A DNA stretch of 64,000 nucleotides from Epiperipatus broadwayi. Lineage: Eukaryota > Onychophora > Udeonychophora > Euonychophora > Peripatidae. The position numbers were made by a program, and so were the translations under genes. The notes under the pieces are model-generated. The model saw only the letters and a list, made by a program, of their open reading frames with translations, was not told the origin of the DNA and did not search any database. The stretch's first letter is position 1. The number at the start of each line of letters is the position of its first letter. Shown piece by piece: positions 11,275-22,635 of the stretch. The stretch is from contig JAQFVV010012435.1 in the NCBI GenBank assembly GCA_028023455.1, positions 2,792,001 to 2,856,000 on the forward strand, written 5' to 3'.

Positions 11275-13355
11275 TGCACTACAGGGTGCCATCTAGGCAT
11301 TTGAACCTAGAAAATTTATATAGTAGGCAGATATGTAAGTTTAAAAAAAATAATTTTTATATTGGTTGATTCCGACCATTAGCCCATTGTCATTAGCTCA
11401 GTGGAGATGCAGAGATAATAATATATATCTTTAATTTATATCTTAAATATAAAAAAATAAAAGCCACTGCCAGTAATTAACAGACAAACATTTATTTATT
11501 TACACACATATATAATCATTTTAAATTTGAGGAATAACATTTATTATTTAGATTTTAATATTAACTTTTAATTTAAATTATTATTTTAAGATTTTAAATC
11601 ATCCACACAGATGAATTTTATATTTATTTTAAAATTGTCGAGTATGAATAAACTACATAGATTTGCATTTGAAAAGAAAATATTCTATCCCTTATTTAAC
11701 CTTAGGCCAAAAGTTCGCAGTCAAACTGGTGTCAATCCATCTGATACATTGATGTATTCAATGTAGCATGAAAATAAGACAGCACAAATATATATCATAC
11801 TGTCAGGAATGTACATCTGAACAGCATGGTTAGAGAAGACATTAACTCTTGTCCAATACAGGAATGTTACATCTGTATGGCAAGAAGAACTATAAAAAAA
11901 AACTACATAGGAAGGGATTGCGGTCCTTTTGCCGACTTACGATACCATTCCATAGGCAAAAAGGGAGTGTGCGGTGTAATATGTGATCCTGCACATGGTG
12001 AATCTCATACTACATCTACTAATTACACCAATATATCCAACCCACTGACCCAATTTAACTATGAAACAAATAACCTAAGATTAACCCTCCCCTAATTAAT
12101 TAATATAACTTTACAAATCTATATAGCCATTCACACCCAACTTAAATTTAACATTTATATAAGTTCACACAGATGGATTTATAAAAGTTTGTTTTTTTAA
12201 TGTTGAGTATAGATCGATTACATAGATTACACACTCAAAAACATTTCAAAATAAACATAAATGATCAAAATATAAAGTCATTGACGTAATTGCAGAGGGA
12301 ATTCACAAGAAACCCAATGGCATTCATCATAAGATGCTGCATTGACACCAATAACTAAAAAGACATCCGAATAAATACATTTTAAATATTCAATGTAAGA
12401 TATCATTATTTACTGAATGTCTATATATTCTAATCAAATATGAAAACAAAAACATAATTAAACATGAACGAATCTATGCAAGCATCAATACTCAACTTAA
12501 ATTTAATGCATTTAAATAATTTATACAATATTAATAAAAATAAAAATGGAAATGATTTTTTTTTTTTTTTTTAGCAAACTCAAATATATATAATTTAAAC
12601 ATTAATTATCAATTTGAAAATTTGAAAGTCAGATAAGAGTTCATTTTTAAATTTAGGTTAGCTGAATCTTAAAAGTTTGAATGAAAGTTCTTAATTATTT
12701 TTAAATTTGATAGTTCATCTCTTACAGAAGAAGAATCATGGTTCCTGGTGCCAATTCCTGCGACGTCTCTATTTGAAGTCCGGTCTGTTGTTCTGGAGGA
12801 GGCCTAAGCTGGTTCAATCCTGGTGTTACAGTCATTTTATTTGAAATAAGTGAGAGAGAGTGACAAGTGCGTCTTATTGCTCTTCTCACAAAAATCAAGC
12901 TGGAACTATCTGGCACTGTCCTTAATTTCAATATTTTTCCTTTTATAATCATCCTCTGGATTCAACCAACAAAACGTCACTAATCCATCATTTTCATTAG
13001 GATCTGAGCTGAGGCTTGGTGCTTCCATTGGTCAAGCTAATTCTTTTTATTTTCTTATCTATATCTTTCCTCTGACTTTTTAATTATATAAGAGCCCCAA
13101 GGGCTAGTTTGCTTTTCAATTAATTTATAAAACAATCATTTCCATTTACAAAAATATTTTATCTTTTTCTTAGAAAAAAGTATGTTCAAATACCTTTTTT
13201 TTTATTTAAAAAAGAAATAATTTTTAAAGTTTTGCATCTGTGCGAATATATATGTTTAACAACTCTTTAATTTTAGCTTTCAATAAATTTATTTTTATTT
13301 GTGAAAAGTTTTTATTTTAAATTAATGTAACGGCATATATCGTTACATTATATTA
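11275..13355 (-). repeat. 2.1-kb interspersed repeat, copy 1
   Basis: This aligns over its length with 56,225-58,310, same orientation, with many substitutions and small indels. One end has GCCATCTAGGCATTTGA; the other has a 28-bp palindrome of 10-bp arms around 8 bases (13,323-13,350). Read on the minus strand, the unit begins TGTAACG, has a TATATAATT box near 13,087, and ends next to TGGCACCCTG (TGGCGCCCTG in copy 2). That could be an LTR followed by a primer-binding site, but the unit does not end in a clear CA. No RT, integrase or transposase is seen. The 89-codon ORF at 11,826-12,095 is not open in copy 2. Strand follows the LTR reading and is tentative. Confidence 0.75.
13323..13350. 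repeat. Terminal palindrome of the 2.1-kb repeat
   Basis: TAATGTAACG and CGTTACATTA are perfect complements separated by GCATATAT. The same arms (TGTAACG/CGTTACA) recur at the equivalent end of copy 2 (58,282-58,309) with a longer centre, so the palindrome is conserved while its loop changed. Confidence 0.7.
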
Positions 13356-14034
13356 ACAAGATCATCTCTTTTATATATTTCAGAGTGAATTACTGTAGAA
13401 ATTTGAGTTATCACAATCTCTTATTTACAGACTGGGTTACTATTAGAATAGAAATGAGGCTTGCTAATGATCTGGTATTAGATCTATACAAGTATATGAG
13501 CAGGTTTGATTGGGTTTAAAATCTTAGTTTCTTTTTAAAAATTTCCAGCTTAAAAAAAGCATTATATAAAAAAGAAGATAAAAGTGATTCTCAAATATAT
13601 AATTAAATTGCTTTAATTTTTGAATATTAAATTCTCATTAATAAAGGCAAAGACCAAAACAAAAGTAGAATGGGTATAAAGGTTACACTGCATGATCATT
13701 GAACAAGCCTACAATAGATGGTTCTAAAATACAGAGAAAAAATATCCTTTAATATAATAAACTTTGATAGTTAAATGAAGTTAGGTTGATATTAACAATA
13801 GAATAATGGATAATATTTTACTCTTGTGAAGATGGATGCAGCCAAGTTATTTTACAATGATTTTTCTGTCTAAATAAAATGTATACCTTCATATGTGTGT
13901 TGCACTAAATTAAATGACAATTGAATATTCAAGTTAAGAGAACCAATAATATTATTTCCTCTAATTTTAAGCCATAATTTATTGGTAATAACATTCCTAT
14001 TAAAGTCTTCAAGAAGAAAAAGTATTTTATTTGT
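13356..14034. other. AT-rich non-coding DNA
   Basis: Nothing recognised. Confidence 0.5.
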
Positions 14035-14375
14035 ATGAATTAATTAGAGGATTTGAACCCAGACTTTCAAGCTCCCTTCAGTTGTCCACTTCATCTTATA
14101 CAACTGATACATATGACAACATAAATGTGGAAAATATAAATGATCTCCAATATACATATTTCAAGTTGAACCAGCACTCATTTGTTGGTCCAGATCATCA
14201 TATCCCCCACCCATATATAATCAGTGCTTGGTTTATATTAAGATAGTAAATCTTCAAACTTTAAAGGACAGGCTTTAATTGTCTCCATTCTCCAACTCTT
14301 CTGATATCCATATTGAAAATCTGATGATGGCATGGTCAAAGATCTTGTTTGCCAATTTCGTTGTTGACTGCAGGT
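14035..14375 (-). repeat. PLE-type terminal repeat, copy A
   Basis: Shares a string of blocks with 22,305-22,635, 29,165-29,275, 44,195-44,530, 45,240-45,400 and 50,665-50,970. These are a TTTGAACCCAGACTTTCAAG block, a TCATCTTATA-like block, a hammerhead-like core, AATCAGTGCTTGGTTT, and GAAAATCTGATGATGG. Copy 45.2 kb lies directly downstream of a PLE coding relic, so I take the family to be a PLE terminal repeat. The hammerhead core here (minus strand, 14,146-14,198) reads CAAATGA for CTGATGA, so it is inactive; GAAA is kept. Confidence 0.65.
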
Positions 14376-15132
14376 CATTCTGACCTCTCATATGTAGGAC
14401 CTGAAGGACATTTAAATACAGAGTAGAAGGATGGGCAGAATACATGCTGAATCTATAATATTTAAATACTAGCATACATACTTAGGCTAAATGTAGCTTA
14501 AGCATATATACTATACTTGTATTCAAATATTGTATCAATTAAATGTTTGTAACAAGTGATAAAGTCTCTGAACTTGCTGAATCTAACATTTAAATATATG
14601 CACAGTTAAATGATTGCAGGTATTACTATAATGTCTCATTAACCTTTTATTGATATATTTAAACATTCCAAGATTACAATTAGATCTCACAATAAAACCA
14701 TCACATACAGTCATTAACTTGTTCAATTAAACTTTTATTGTTTGATGTCAGATATCAAACACCAATATTGTATAATATTTGTACAGTTTATATTTAGAAA
14801 AAAAATATTCGACTTTATTACCACCATTATTTTCTGTTTTGTTGTCATTAACATTTAAATGAGCAATCTTTTTGCCATAGTGAGCTAACCAAATTATACC
14901 TTCAAGTTATTCTTAATCTGGAAATTTTATAGGCCCTCTATAATTTTGTAATGAATAAGCATATTCCACCAAACCATTTGCAGACTGAAAAATTTGATTC
15001 TAAATTCAATTCCAAATAACACTATCAAATGTATTACTTTATATATATAAATAATGAATATAATGATAATTAACTATTATATTTCAATCCACAGAAGTAC
15101 TTTTGATTAATTCCTTAATCTAACACAAATGA
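14376..15132. other. AT-rich non-coding DNA
   Basis: Nothing recognised. Confidence 0.5.
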
Positions 15133-15320
15133 CATTAAATTCAAAAACAAAATGAAAGCAAATGTTCTTAACTGAAATCCCATGAATCATAAATTTTAAT
15201 GTTAGCAGCTTGCCTATCTCAACTGCCATTAAATTCAAAAACAAAATGGAAGCAAACTTCTTCAACTCAAATCCCATGAATCCTGAATTTCAATGTAAGC
15301 AGTTTATCTATTAATAATTT
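15133..15320. repeat. Tandem duplication, 94-bp period
   Basis: CATTAAATTCAAAAACAAAATG begins at 15,133 in one unit and, with one change soon after, at 15,227 in the next. Later blocks (TCCCATGAATC, AATGTTAGCAG/AATGTAAGCAG) also repeat at the same spacing. The two units differ by scattered substitutions, so the duplication is not recent. Confidence 0.75.
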
Positions 15321-15630
15321 TGAAGATCTATTTTTTGTTATTTTTTTACAAACAGATTTGCTTTTAAAATAATGTTATGTATTCATGCATGCATTTTTCT
15401 ATTTGTATGTAACATCAACCATATTCAAAAATGTACTTGAAGTATGAAAAATGTCATTAGAAATTAGTCAATAAAGCATCAGCAATTTATTATGTTGATT
15501 AAATTAATTATATAAGAAATGTTTTTAGTAAATGTATTTGATCAGAGCTTATTTATAAATCAGTTTAATAAAAAAGCAAAGCAGAAACATCTAACCACAC
15601 AGTCATATATAAAATGACATTACAAAAAAA

Positions 15631-15910
15631 TTAAGTCATATTTCACATGACCCAATTTATCAAGCTTGTATTACAAACATTATATATAGAGCTTGCAAAT
15701 AAGCTCTTAACAAACTTTTCAGAATATCCCCAAACCCAGACTGGTTTCTGCTACCGGCTTCCTCAGTGTATTTTTAATCTAACGCTTGAATATCCTAGCA
15801 CTTCACTGAGGAAGCCAGTAGCAGAAACTGATCTGGGGTTGGGGATGTTCTGCAAAGCTTGTTAAGAGCTTATTTGCAAACTCTATATATAACATGAAAT
15901 GACATAAGTG
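15631..15910. mobile_element. Fold-back element with paired hammerhead motifs
   Basis: Two arms (about 15,638-15,768 and 15,790-15,905) are reverse complements: AAGCTTGTATTACAAACATT-like ends, GAGCTTGCAAATAAGCTCTT, and a central CCCCAAACCCAGACTGG block. Each arm carries a hammerhead-like core, on opposite strands. The right-arm core is described separately. The left-arm core (minus strand) has CTGAGGA and GAAA but weaker stem I. The family recurs at 24,915-25,247, 30,337-30,830, 42,538-43,345 and 60,593-61,250. No coding capacity. Confidence 0.8.
15800..15839 (+). ncRNA. Hammerhead ribozyme motif, near-intact
   Basis: Stem I ACTTCA (15,800-15,805) pairs fully with TGGGGT (15,834-15,839; two G-U pairs). 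The core CTGAGGA (15,806-15,812) matches CUGANGA. Stem II is only GC/GC inside an A-A mismatch. GAAA is at 15,824-15,827, and U-C at 15,832-15,833 would be the cleavage dinucleotide. Stem III is damaged (ACTGAT in place of the palindromic ACTAGT of the 25-kb copy). Confidence 0.5.
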
Positions 15911-16680
15911 AAGAAACAAACAGGTATCACAGACATACAAATTTGATGCTGAAATGGATCTGGCAGAATGTGTTGTTAGAAAAGATGACCTTAGGTCAAA
16001 AAGTTAAAGTCCTAAACTGATTCAAAGAGAATATTATTAAGTCTAGAAAGTGACTACATTTAAATAAATGGATTAAATATGAACATTTTCTGCAATGAGA
16101 CAGAGAAGATAAAGCTATATATTAGGAAACTGACTTAAACTTGGAAAGATTTTCATCGTATTATGGAATAATATTGATTTAAAATGATTGTGATTCATTA
16201 TGATTATTTATAAATGTTGGCAATAGATGACAAAATTTTTTTTCACATATGAAACTGCATCTGGATATCCAAAAAGTTTGTTCTTTGTGTGGATCAATCA
16301 CCCATTGCAAATTTTTAGATTAGTATTTACAATTAAATCTCAGTCATTCAATCATGGGTAACTTCCCACAAAGTGAGATATTCTGGTGCTGATATAGTGT
16401 GCAATTAAACAACTTTTTAATTTTTCATAGGACTTATCATTGAGTGAATAAAAAACCAATGAATAAAAAATAATTTCATAGCTACAAGGATGTATTAAAT
16501 AAAATTTTAAAAAAACTTTTTGTAATAGAAATAATTTAATTATCAAAATTATTTAACAAAACAATACATCAATGACAAATTGAATGTTCACATTAAGCGT
16601 AAATTAGTAACAAATGTCTATATTTATTTGTGAATTTATGATGTCTGCTTTTATTTAATTTACAGTGAACTTTGGGTTTG

Positions 16681-16683
<3 letters not shown>
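15911..16683. other. AT-rich non-coding DNA
   Basis: Nothing recognised. Confidence 0.5.
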
Positions 16684-16750
<67 letters not shown>

Positions 16751-16786
16751 AAGGAGAGGAGGGGGGGATATATATATATATATATT
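16684..16786. repeat. (TA)n microsatellite with G/A-rich interruption
   Basis: About 64 bp of perfect TA repeat, then GGAAGGAGAGGAGGGGGGGA, then a further TA run. The apparent ORFs across it are repeat artefacts. Confidence 0.95.
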
Positions 16787-17331
16787 TGTTAGTTAAATAA
16801 TTTATTTCAGTAAACAAATTATTTTCATAGCAAAATATATAATTTTCTTAATTTTATGTAATATACTCATGTACTCATAAAATCAACTTTAATACAGACT
16901 TTCATTAATTTATTTAACTTTATGATAAATACTATGTAGCCCTATAAAGGGGATAGAATATACAGTATACTACTATGATAAATATATAAATAATTATTTA
17001 TGGGGAAAAGGATCAAAACTTTTATCACATAATACTATAAGAATACCAATTAAAAATAATGACCCTTGGAATAGTTGACACCAAGTTCTTTTGCCAATTT
17101 GTAACAGTTAATTCATTTGGAAAAATATGTAGGGATTCTCTGTTTGATATTAATTTTTTTTATTTGTCAATCATATGATGTAGTTAAATTAACAAAAATT
17201 TAATATTTGGTGAGATGGGGACTAGTCTACTTAGATGACTTAGCACAAATGTCACACAAAGATATATCATTAATGATACATCCTCATGAAATTATTATTA
17301 TTAGTTTTGTTTATATGTTGAAGCATTGACC
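16787..17331. other. AT-rich non-coding DNA
   Basis: Nothing recognised. Confidence 0.5.
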
Positions 17332-17398
17332 AGGAAGTGAACCTGGGCCAGCTGCTTAGAAGACAGCTATGATAACCACTAGCCCACCAACACTTGAC
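17332..17398 (-). repeat. tRNA-like sequence (SINE head or tRNA pseudogene)
   Basis: On the minus strand GGTGGGCTAGTGGTTATCA is followed, about 40 bases on, by CCCAGGTTCACTTCCTGG. These are good box A (TAGTGGTTA) and box B (GGTTCACTTCC, against GGTTCGANTCC) matches at tRNA spacing. A full cloverleaf with a paired acceptor stem is not evident, and no A-rich tail follows, so I call it a tRNA-derived relic rather than a working tRNA gene. Confidence 0.5.
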
Positions 17399-19164
17399 TG
17401 GAATTATTATTTTAAATTCATTTATTTATAAAAATAATTTAAAATATGTTATTGAATGGATGAATCATTAATTCATACTGGCATCCAATTTCTTTGGGGT
17501 CATTCCCAATTATAACACTTCTCAAATAAGGCCTTTGATCCAAATTGTAAATTATGTGGATTAAATTAACGATTATATATTCTTGATTATTTTCTCTTTT
17601 TCTGTAAGTTACAATCAAATATAATCATCTCCAATAAATCACTAAGCATGTTGACATCAAGTTTTTTTGATTAGACAATAAGAACTGGACTATTACTGGT
17701 AAATTTAATGGCTATTGAGATATATGGCAATTTTCCAGGTAATCATTTATTTCATTCAACAGTTCCATAAAATATTGGTGGAAACAGGACTTAACATTTT
17801 CCAAAAACAAAAAAAGATTTATAATGTGGCATCATGGATTATTTGCTTCATGGGATCCATGATGACATAAGTAAAATGCAAACTCATAACTGCATAATCA
17901 TCAATAAAGATTTTTTCTTTATATAAAATACATTTACATATTTATGTCGTGAGTTATGCAAAAAATAATTAATCAACAAAATGCATCATTGTCTTTACTA
18001 AATGGGTAAAATGTTGTTTTGATTTTACAATATCGTTTTTATTTGTTATGTATAAAGTTATTGTATGTAACAAAATAAACTCATCTATAAAATATTTTTC
18101 TATCACTGGCATTATAAACGACATTACCCATGAAATGGTCACTATTTATAATCAATTGAGAAAAGTGACTTAAAATTATTAAATAAAGGCAAATATATCA
18201 TGTTAGATTAGGATGTTTTATATTATTCTATATATATGCACATATATTCCAATAACTTTATGTAATCAGCCATTAAAGTTACTTTTTTTTAAAATCATAA
18301 AAAGAGTGAAAATTATCAAGCTTATTCATTATAATAATATACAAAAAATCTTCCAGCCATCATCTTTTGGGAAATATTAATTAATATTTTTGCATCAAAT
18401 TACCATTTACAATATTTCTTGACAGAAATTGTTCATTGAAATTACTCTTGGTCAATTAATCTTATGAATTATGTATATTTGATCATTTTATAGGAATTAT
18501 TTTGCTTTTCTAAAAATTTTCTACATTTGATTATTAAACTAAATAAAGTCTGTCTGATGGTAATAATTGATTAGTTTCAAATATATATTGATTGCGTGAA
18601 AAGTTTAAGTTAGCTATTAATTTTATAACTTTAAAATTTATCTATTTTTTTTTTTTTTTCGTGCTTTAAAGATTTTCCTAATATTGATAAAATAGTACTT
18701 AAACTGAAATTTAATTTTCAGTTATAACAATTGAATATTTTTAATTATATAAAAAATTTACAATTTTTTTCTCATGATATTAAGATAAAATTAATTATCC
18801 ATATCAAAATATTTAACTATAGGTAATCAATTACAAAATACACTTTCTGTAAAAATAAAAATTAAGTAATAATGTGCATTTCCTCTCTCAAAATTATTCT
18901 GAAAAATTCACCACAAAATATAAGCTTAAAATTCAAGATCTAATCGAAAATGTACCTTTGGGTCAGTGAAGTATTATAGTATGTGCACAATGTGCTTTCT
19001 ATTTCAATTATAGTAAATAGATTGGAGTTTAACGTTATAAGAATTATTACATTTTTTTTAACAAAAAGTGCTAAAAAAATTTAGTATGACCTTGTTTTTA
19101 AATATACATTTTTTCTTCTCAATACTAAACCTACTTCACTTTCTTTCAATTAAAATAAAATTTA
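17399..19164. other. AT-rich non-coding DNA
   Basis: No gene or clear repeat. There are T runs near 18,645-18,659 and imperfect A/T microrepeats. Confidence 0.5.
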
Positions 19165-19785
19165 TTTTCACACATCAACATCATCAATTATTATCAATCC
19201 ATTGCAGGATAAAAGTCTCTCCAAGTTCAATCCATCTTTTCCTATTTTTAGCTTCTCTTCTCCACCTCACCCCTGCACATTTTTCTTATTTCATCCATCC
19301 ATCTCACATGTGGTCTCTTTCTGGATCATTTACAACCTCTTGGAATCCAGTTTAAGATTTCAATTGTTCATCAATTATCATCTCTTCTAGCAATATGTTC
19401 AGCCCAATTCCACTTGTCTTTTAAGTTTTTAAATGAGGTCAATAACACCTGTTTGTTTTCTTACCCATATATTGCATTTTCGATCTCTTTTTGTACTCCT
19501 AACATGCATCTCTCCATACTTCTTTGAATTGTCTGAGGTCTCTATATTGCTGTTTTATTAAGTGTCCAAGTCTCAGATCCATAAGTAAGAACTGCTAAAA
19601 CACATTTATTAAAAACCTTCATTTTCAAATATATAGGCATATTTCCTTTTAGTATCAAGTTATTTCTACCAAAAGTACTCAACCAAGTTTAATTCTATAA
19701 TTAATTTCATCCATTATGTTTCCATCTATATTAATAATCTGACCAAGGTATATGCAGCTGTTAACTTCTTCTAAGGCATTATAAT
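19165..19785 (-). pseudogene. RTE-type LINE 3' fragment, copy 2
   Basis: Matches 39,055-39,680 of the main RTE element, minus strand: a GAT-rich 3' tail, the C-terminal segment, and the RT region containing the LTYGSETW-type block, in broken frame. Homology is lost near 19,785, so the copy is 5'-truncated, as is usual after incomplete target-primed reverse transcription. Confidence 0.85.
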
Positions 19786-20013
19786 CGCATACAAAGTTCA
19801 AAACGTATGATTTTAGCTATATTTTGTTCAAAGTCCCTTTAGCATGCATTGGATATAATGTATAATAGTTTGTTTATGTACTCTGATGATCATGGAATAT
19901 ATATTGTAGAAGTACTGTATTTTTAATAATACAGATACTAGATTATACATTGCCTAAACAAAATTAAAAAAAAGTAATTAATCTTAATAATAATTACTAC
20001 ATGTTTAAATTGA

Positions 20014-20390
20014 TACAATTTATCCAAAACACTTCAAACACTTTTTAGCAAAACTCTTTATTTGTACATACACATACACCTACGTTTTGATCGACCTGCA
20101 GTCTTCTTCAGAGCCAGTCAAAATGTAGGTGTATGTATATGTACAAATAAAGAGTTTTGCTGAAAAGTGTTTGAAGTGGTTAGGATAAATTGTATTTATA
20201 GGATATTATGGAAAAATAAAGAAAAGTGTGAAAGAGAATAAAATGAACTGGCTCTGAAGAAGATTGCAAGTCAGTCAAAATGTAGGTGTATTTATATGTA
20301 CAAATAAAGAATTTTGCTAAAAAGTATTTGAAGTAGTTTGGATAAATTGTATTTATAGGATATTATGGAAAAATAAAGAAAAGTGTAATT
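20014..20390. repeat. One inverted and two direct copies of a PLE-like terminal unit
   Basis: The unit has a CTGAAGAAG block, a hairpin, (G/A)AAACGTAGG, GTGTATGTATATGTACAAAT, then AAAGAGTTTTGCT and TGTTTGAAGT. It appears inverted at about 20,014-20,125, forward at about 20,113-20,225, and forward again at about 20,249-20,390. A further TTGTATTTATAGGATATTAT block follows both forward copies. One inverted plus tandem direct termini is an arrangement described for Penelope-like elements. There is no coding sequence. Confidence 0.65.
20254..20281 (+). ncRNA. Hammerhead-like signature
   Basis: CTGAAGA (20,254-20,260), an extra A, a weak stem (GATT with AGTC), then AAAA in place of GAAA. Stems I and III are not convincing. 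Listed because the same order recurs at 9,809, 26,675 and 51,095. Confidence 0.25.
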
Positions 20391-20395
20391 TTGGT

Positions 20396-22304
20396 AATGT
20401 TTGAATTGACTTATTCACATTCACCAAAAAAATTATAATATAAAAGTTATTGTATTGTATCTTTTTTTAAAAGAAAAATGGACATCAAACTATCAGTTTT
20501 TTTAGAGGCTTAAACTTCAAATATTTTACTGGTTCATATCTACTATCTATAAAGTTAGTGCATTATCTAATATTATCTTTCTATATGGGCATAATTTTAG
20601 CTTTTTCAAGGACATAAACAGCCATAATACAAATATATTTTTCTTATTTCTGTATACCTCTAATAGATGATTCATTCTTTTTGAATATATGGCTTACTTC
20701 TGAGCATGATATTTTATTTTACTAGCAATCAGTGATTTTCATTTTGTCTGTTATTAGGTAAAATACAATTTTCTTAAATTACACTTGGAAAATATTTTAT
20801 CAAACAAATTGGTGTATTATATTAAACTTTTGAACAGAAGAATCTAAAAAAATATCATTTGGTATAAAGAAAGTGTTGTCAATAACTACAATCTTGCTAG
20901 AATTAGTGAAAATATTGTAACACACCCACACCCAAAGACTGCTAGCATAATCACTTATGATAAATATTCATAAAATTGATAAATGTTAATGTTTTTATAT
21001 TTTGTTTATTTATATTGGGAGGGGGGTAACAAATAATTGGTAGAGCATACTGATACAGTGCATGCCACAGCCTCAATGTATTCCATTTGATTACGTTGCA
21101 TTCTTTGTAGATTCATTTAACAGTGGGTTTGTAAATATAATTCCTACTGACAATTTTGTTTTTACATTTCCATTATTAAGAGCCTACATGTATTTTATAT
21201 TAATATAAAATATGCTTCTAAATTTGAATTAAACAACACAAATATTTATAAAAAATAATTTGTTCAACAGGTTTCTATTAGATATTGTATATAACTTAAA
21301 TAATACAATGATTCATATTTAAACTCTTAATTATTTCCAAAAAATAGTTTAATTAAAACAATCCTTGTGTTGGTAATGTTTTGATGATAGGACTGGATTA
21401 AAGGATAGGCTGATTGTGTATCTGCTAAAATGTCAGAGATCGGAGATGCCAAATTAAGATCGGCATTAGGATCTTAGAATCTGTAATCTGTCCAAAAATT
21501 TGAACATATTATGAAAACATTGCATGGATTTACATTCAATTTTTAATAAAAATGCTTAAGTATAGAAAATAAGCATTAGTGCGCAGCTAGTTATGAGCAG
21601 AAGGAGGCTTTACATCTGTCATAGTTTATATGATTAAAAATTGTATTTAAATATATATATATAACTTGCTATTTCAAAAATTACAATTGGAAACATCTAT
21701 ATATATATTCAAATACTTGATTTTTTATTTAATAATTTGTGCGTGTTTGTATTATCATACATATATATATTATAGTGCGGAGTTCATTTATTGCATTCCT
21801 ACTTCCGTTAACTCTCTTACTGCTAGAGTATAATATAACAAGTTCTCTTCTGCGCAGTCTCGAAAAATAATGATATGTAATGCGTTAACATTAAAAAAAT
21901 TATATTTTCCAGGTCTATTGTTACTATTTGTTAGACTAACTTGTGAATAAAATTATTTATATGTATGTGAATTATTTTTACAGCATGATAATTAATTTTA
22001 ATATTGTAAAATTATTTTACCCTTGTAACTTAATGCACAATTCAATAAACGTATCTATACCAAACTCATTATTAATGTTTTTTTTTTATATTTTAAGTAA
22101 TAAAACAATCTTATCTGTTCAATTAATTGCTTTAAAGTATTAAATAATATTCTAGAAATATATAACTCTAAGCTGCTAATTTATATTGTGCATGATAATT
22201 TTCCACTGCTTTTTAATTAATATAAATTTAAGAAAATATTTTTGATATATGATTTTGTTTTCTTCTATAGTACAGGTTTTCCCATAACTTGCACTCCAAT
22301 ATGT
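20396..22304. other. AT-rich non-coding DNA
   Basis: No gene seen. There is a G run at 21,018-21,026 and several TATA microrepeats. Confidence 0.5.
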
Positions 22305-22635
22305 AATAATAGGGGGTTTGAACTCAGATTTTCACATGACCCTCAGATACTCACGTTATTTCATACTGCTGACACACCTGACCACACACATGCCAAAAAG
22401 ATAAATAATCACCAATATACATATTTTGTACTAAACCAGCACTTGTCAGTTGGTTCAGATTATCATCTCCACACAGATATACAATCAATGCTCAGCTTTA
22501 TATTAAGATAGCCAATCTTCATACTTTAATAACCAGTATTCAATCCACTTCACCCCACAACTCTTCACCCATCCATTTTATTGAAAATCTGATGATGGAA
22601 TGCTCAAAGCCCTCATTGCGTGGATAGTTGAGAGT
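22305..22635 (-). repeat. PLE-type terminal repeat, copy B
   Basis: Collinear with copy A (14,035-14,375) through the TTTGAACTCAGATTTTCA block, the hammerhead zone, the AATCAATGCTCAGC block and AAAATCTGATGATGGAATGC. The hammerhead core on the minus strand (about 22,412-22,464) reads CTGACAA for CTGATGA and AAAA for GAAA, so it is inactive, although CCAA/TTGG of stem I is preserved. Confidence 0.65.

Noticed and set aside
11826-12095. 89-codon ORF in the 2.1-kb repeat
   Set aside because: The matching region of the second copy (about 56,750-57,010) is frameshifted, and no family is recognisable, so coding function is not supported.
16593-16817. ORF rich in Ile-Tyr across the TA microsatellite (also 43,624-43,842 and 45,123-45,399)
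   Set aside because: Dinucleotide repeats are open in several frames; the composition is pure repeat.
17332-17398. Functional tRNA gene
   Set aside because: Box A and B are present, but a paired acceptor stem and a clear anticodon arm are not evident.
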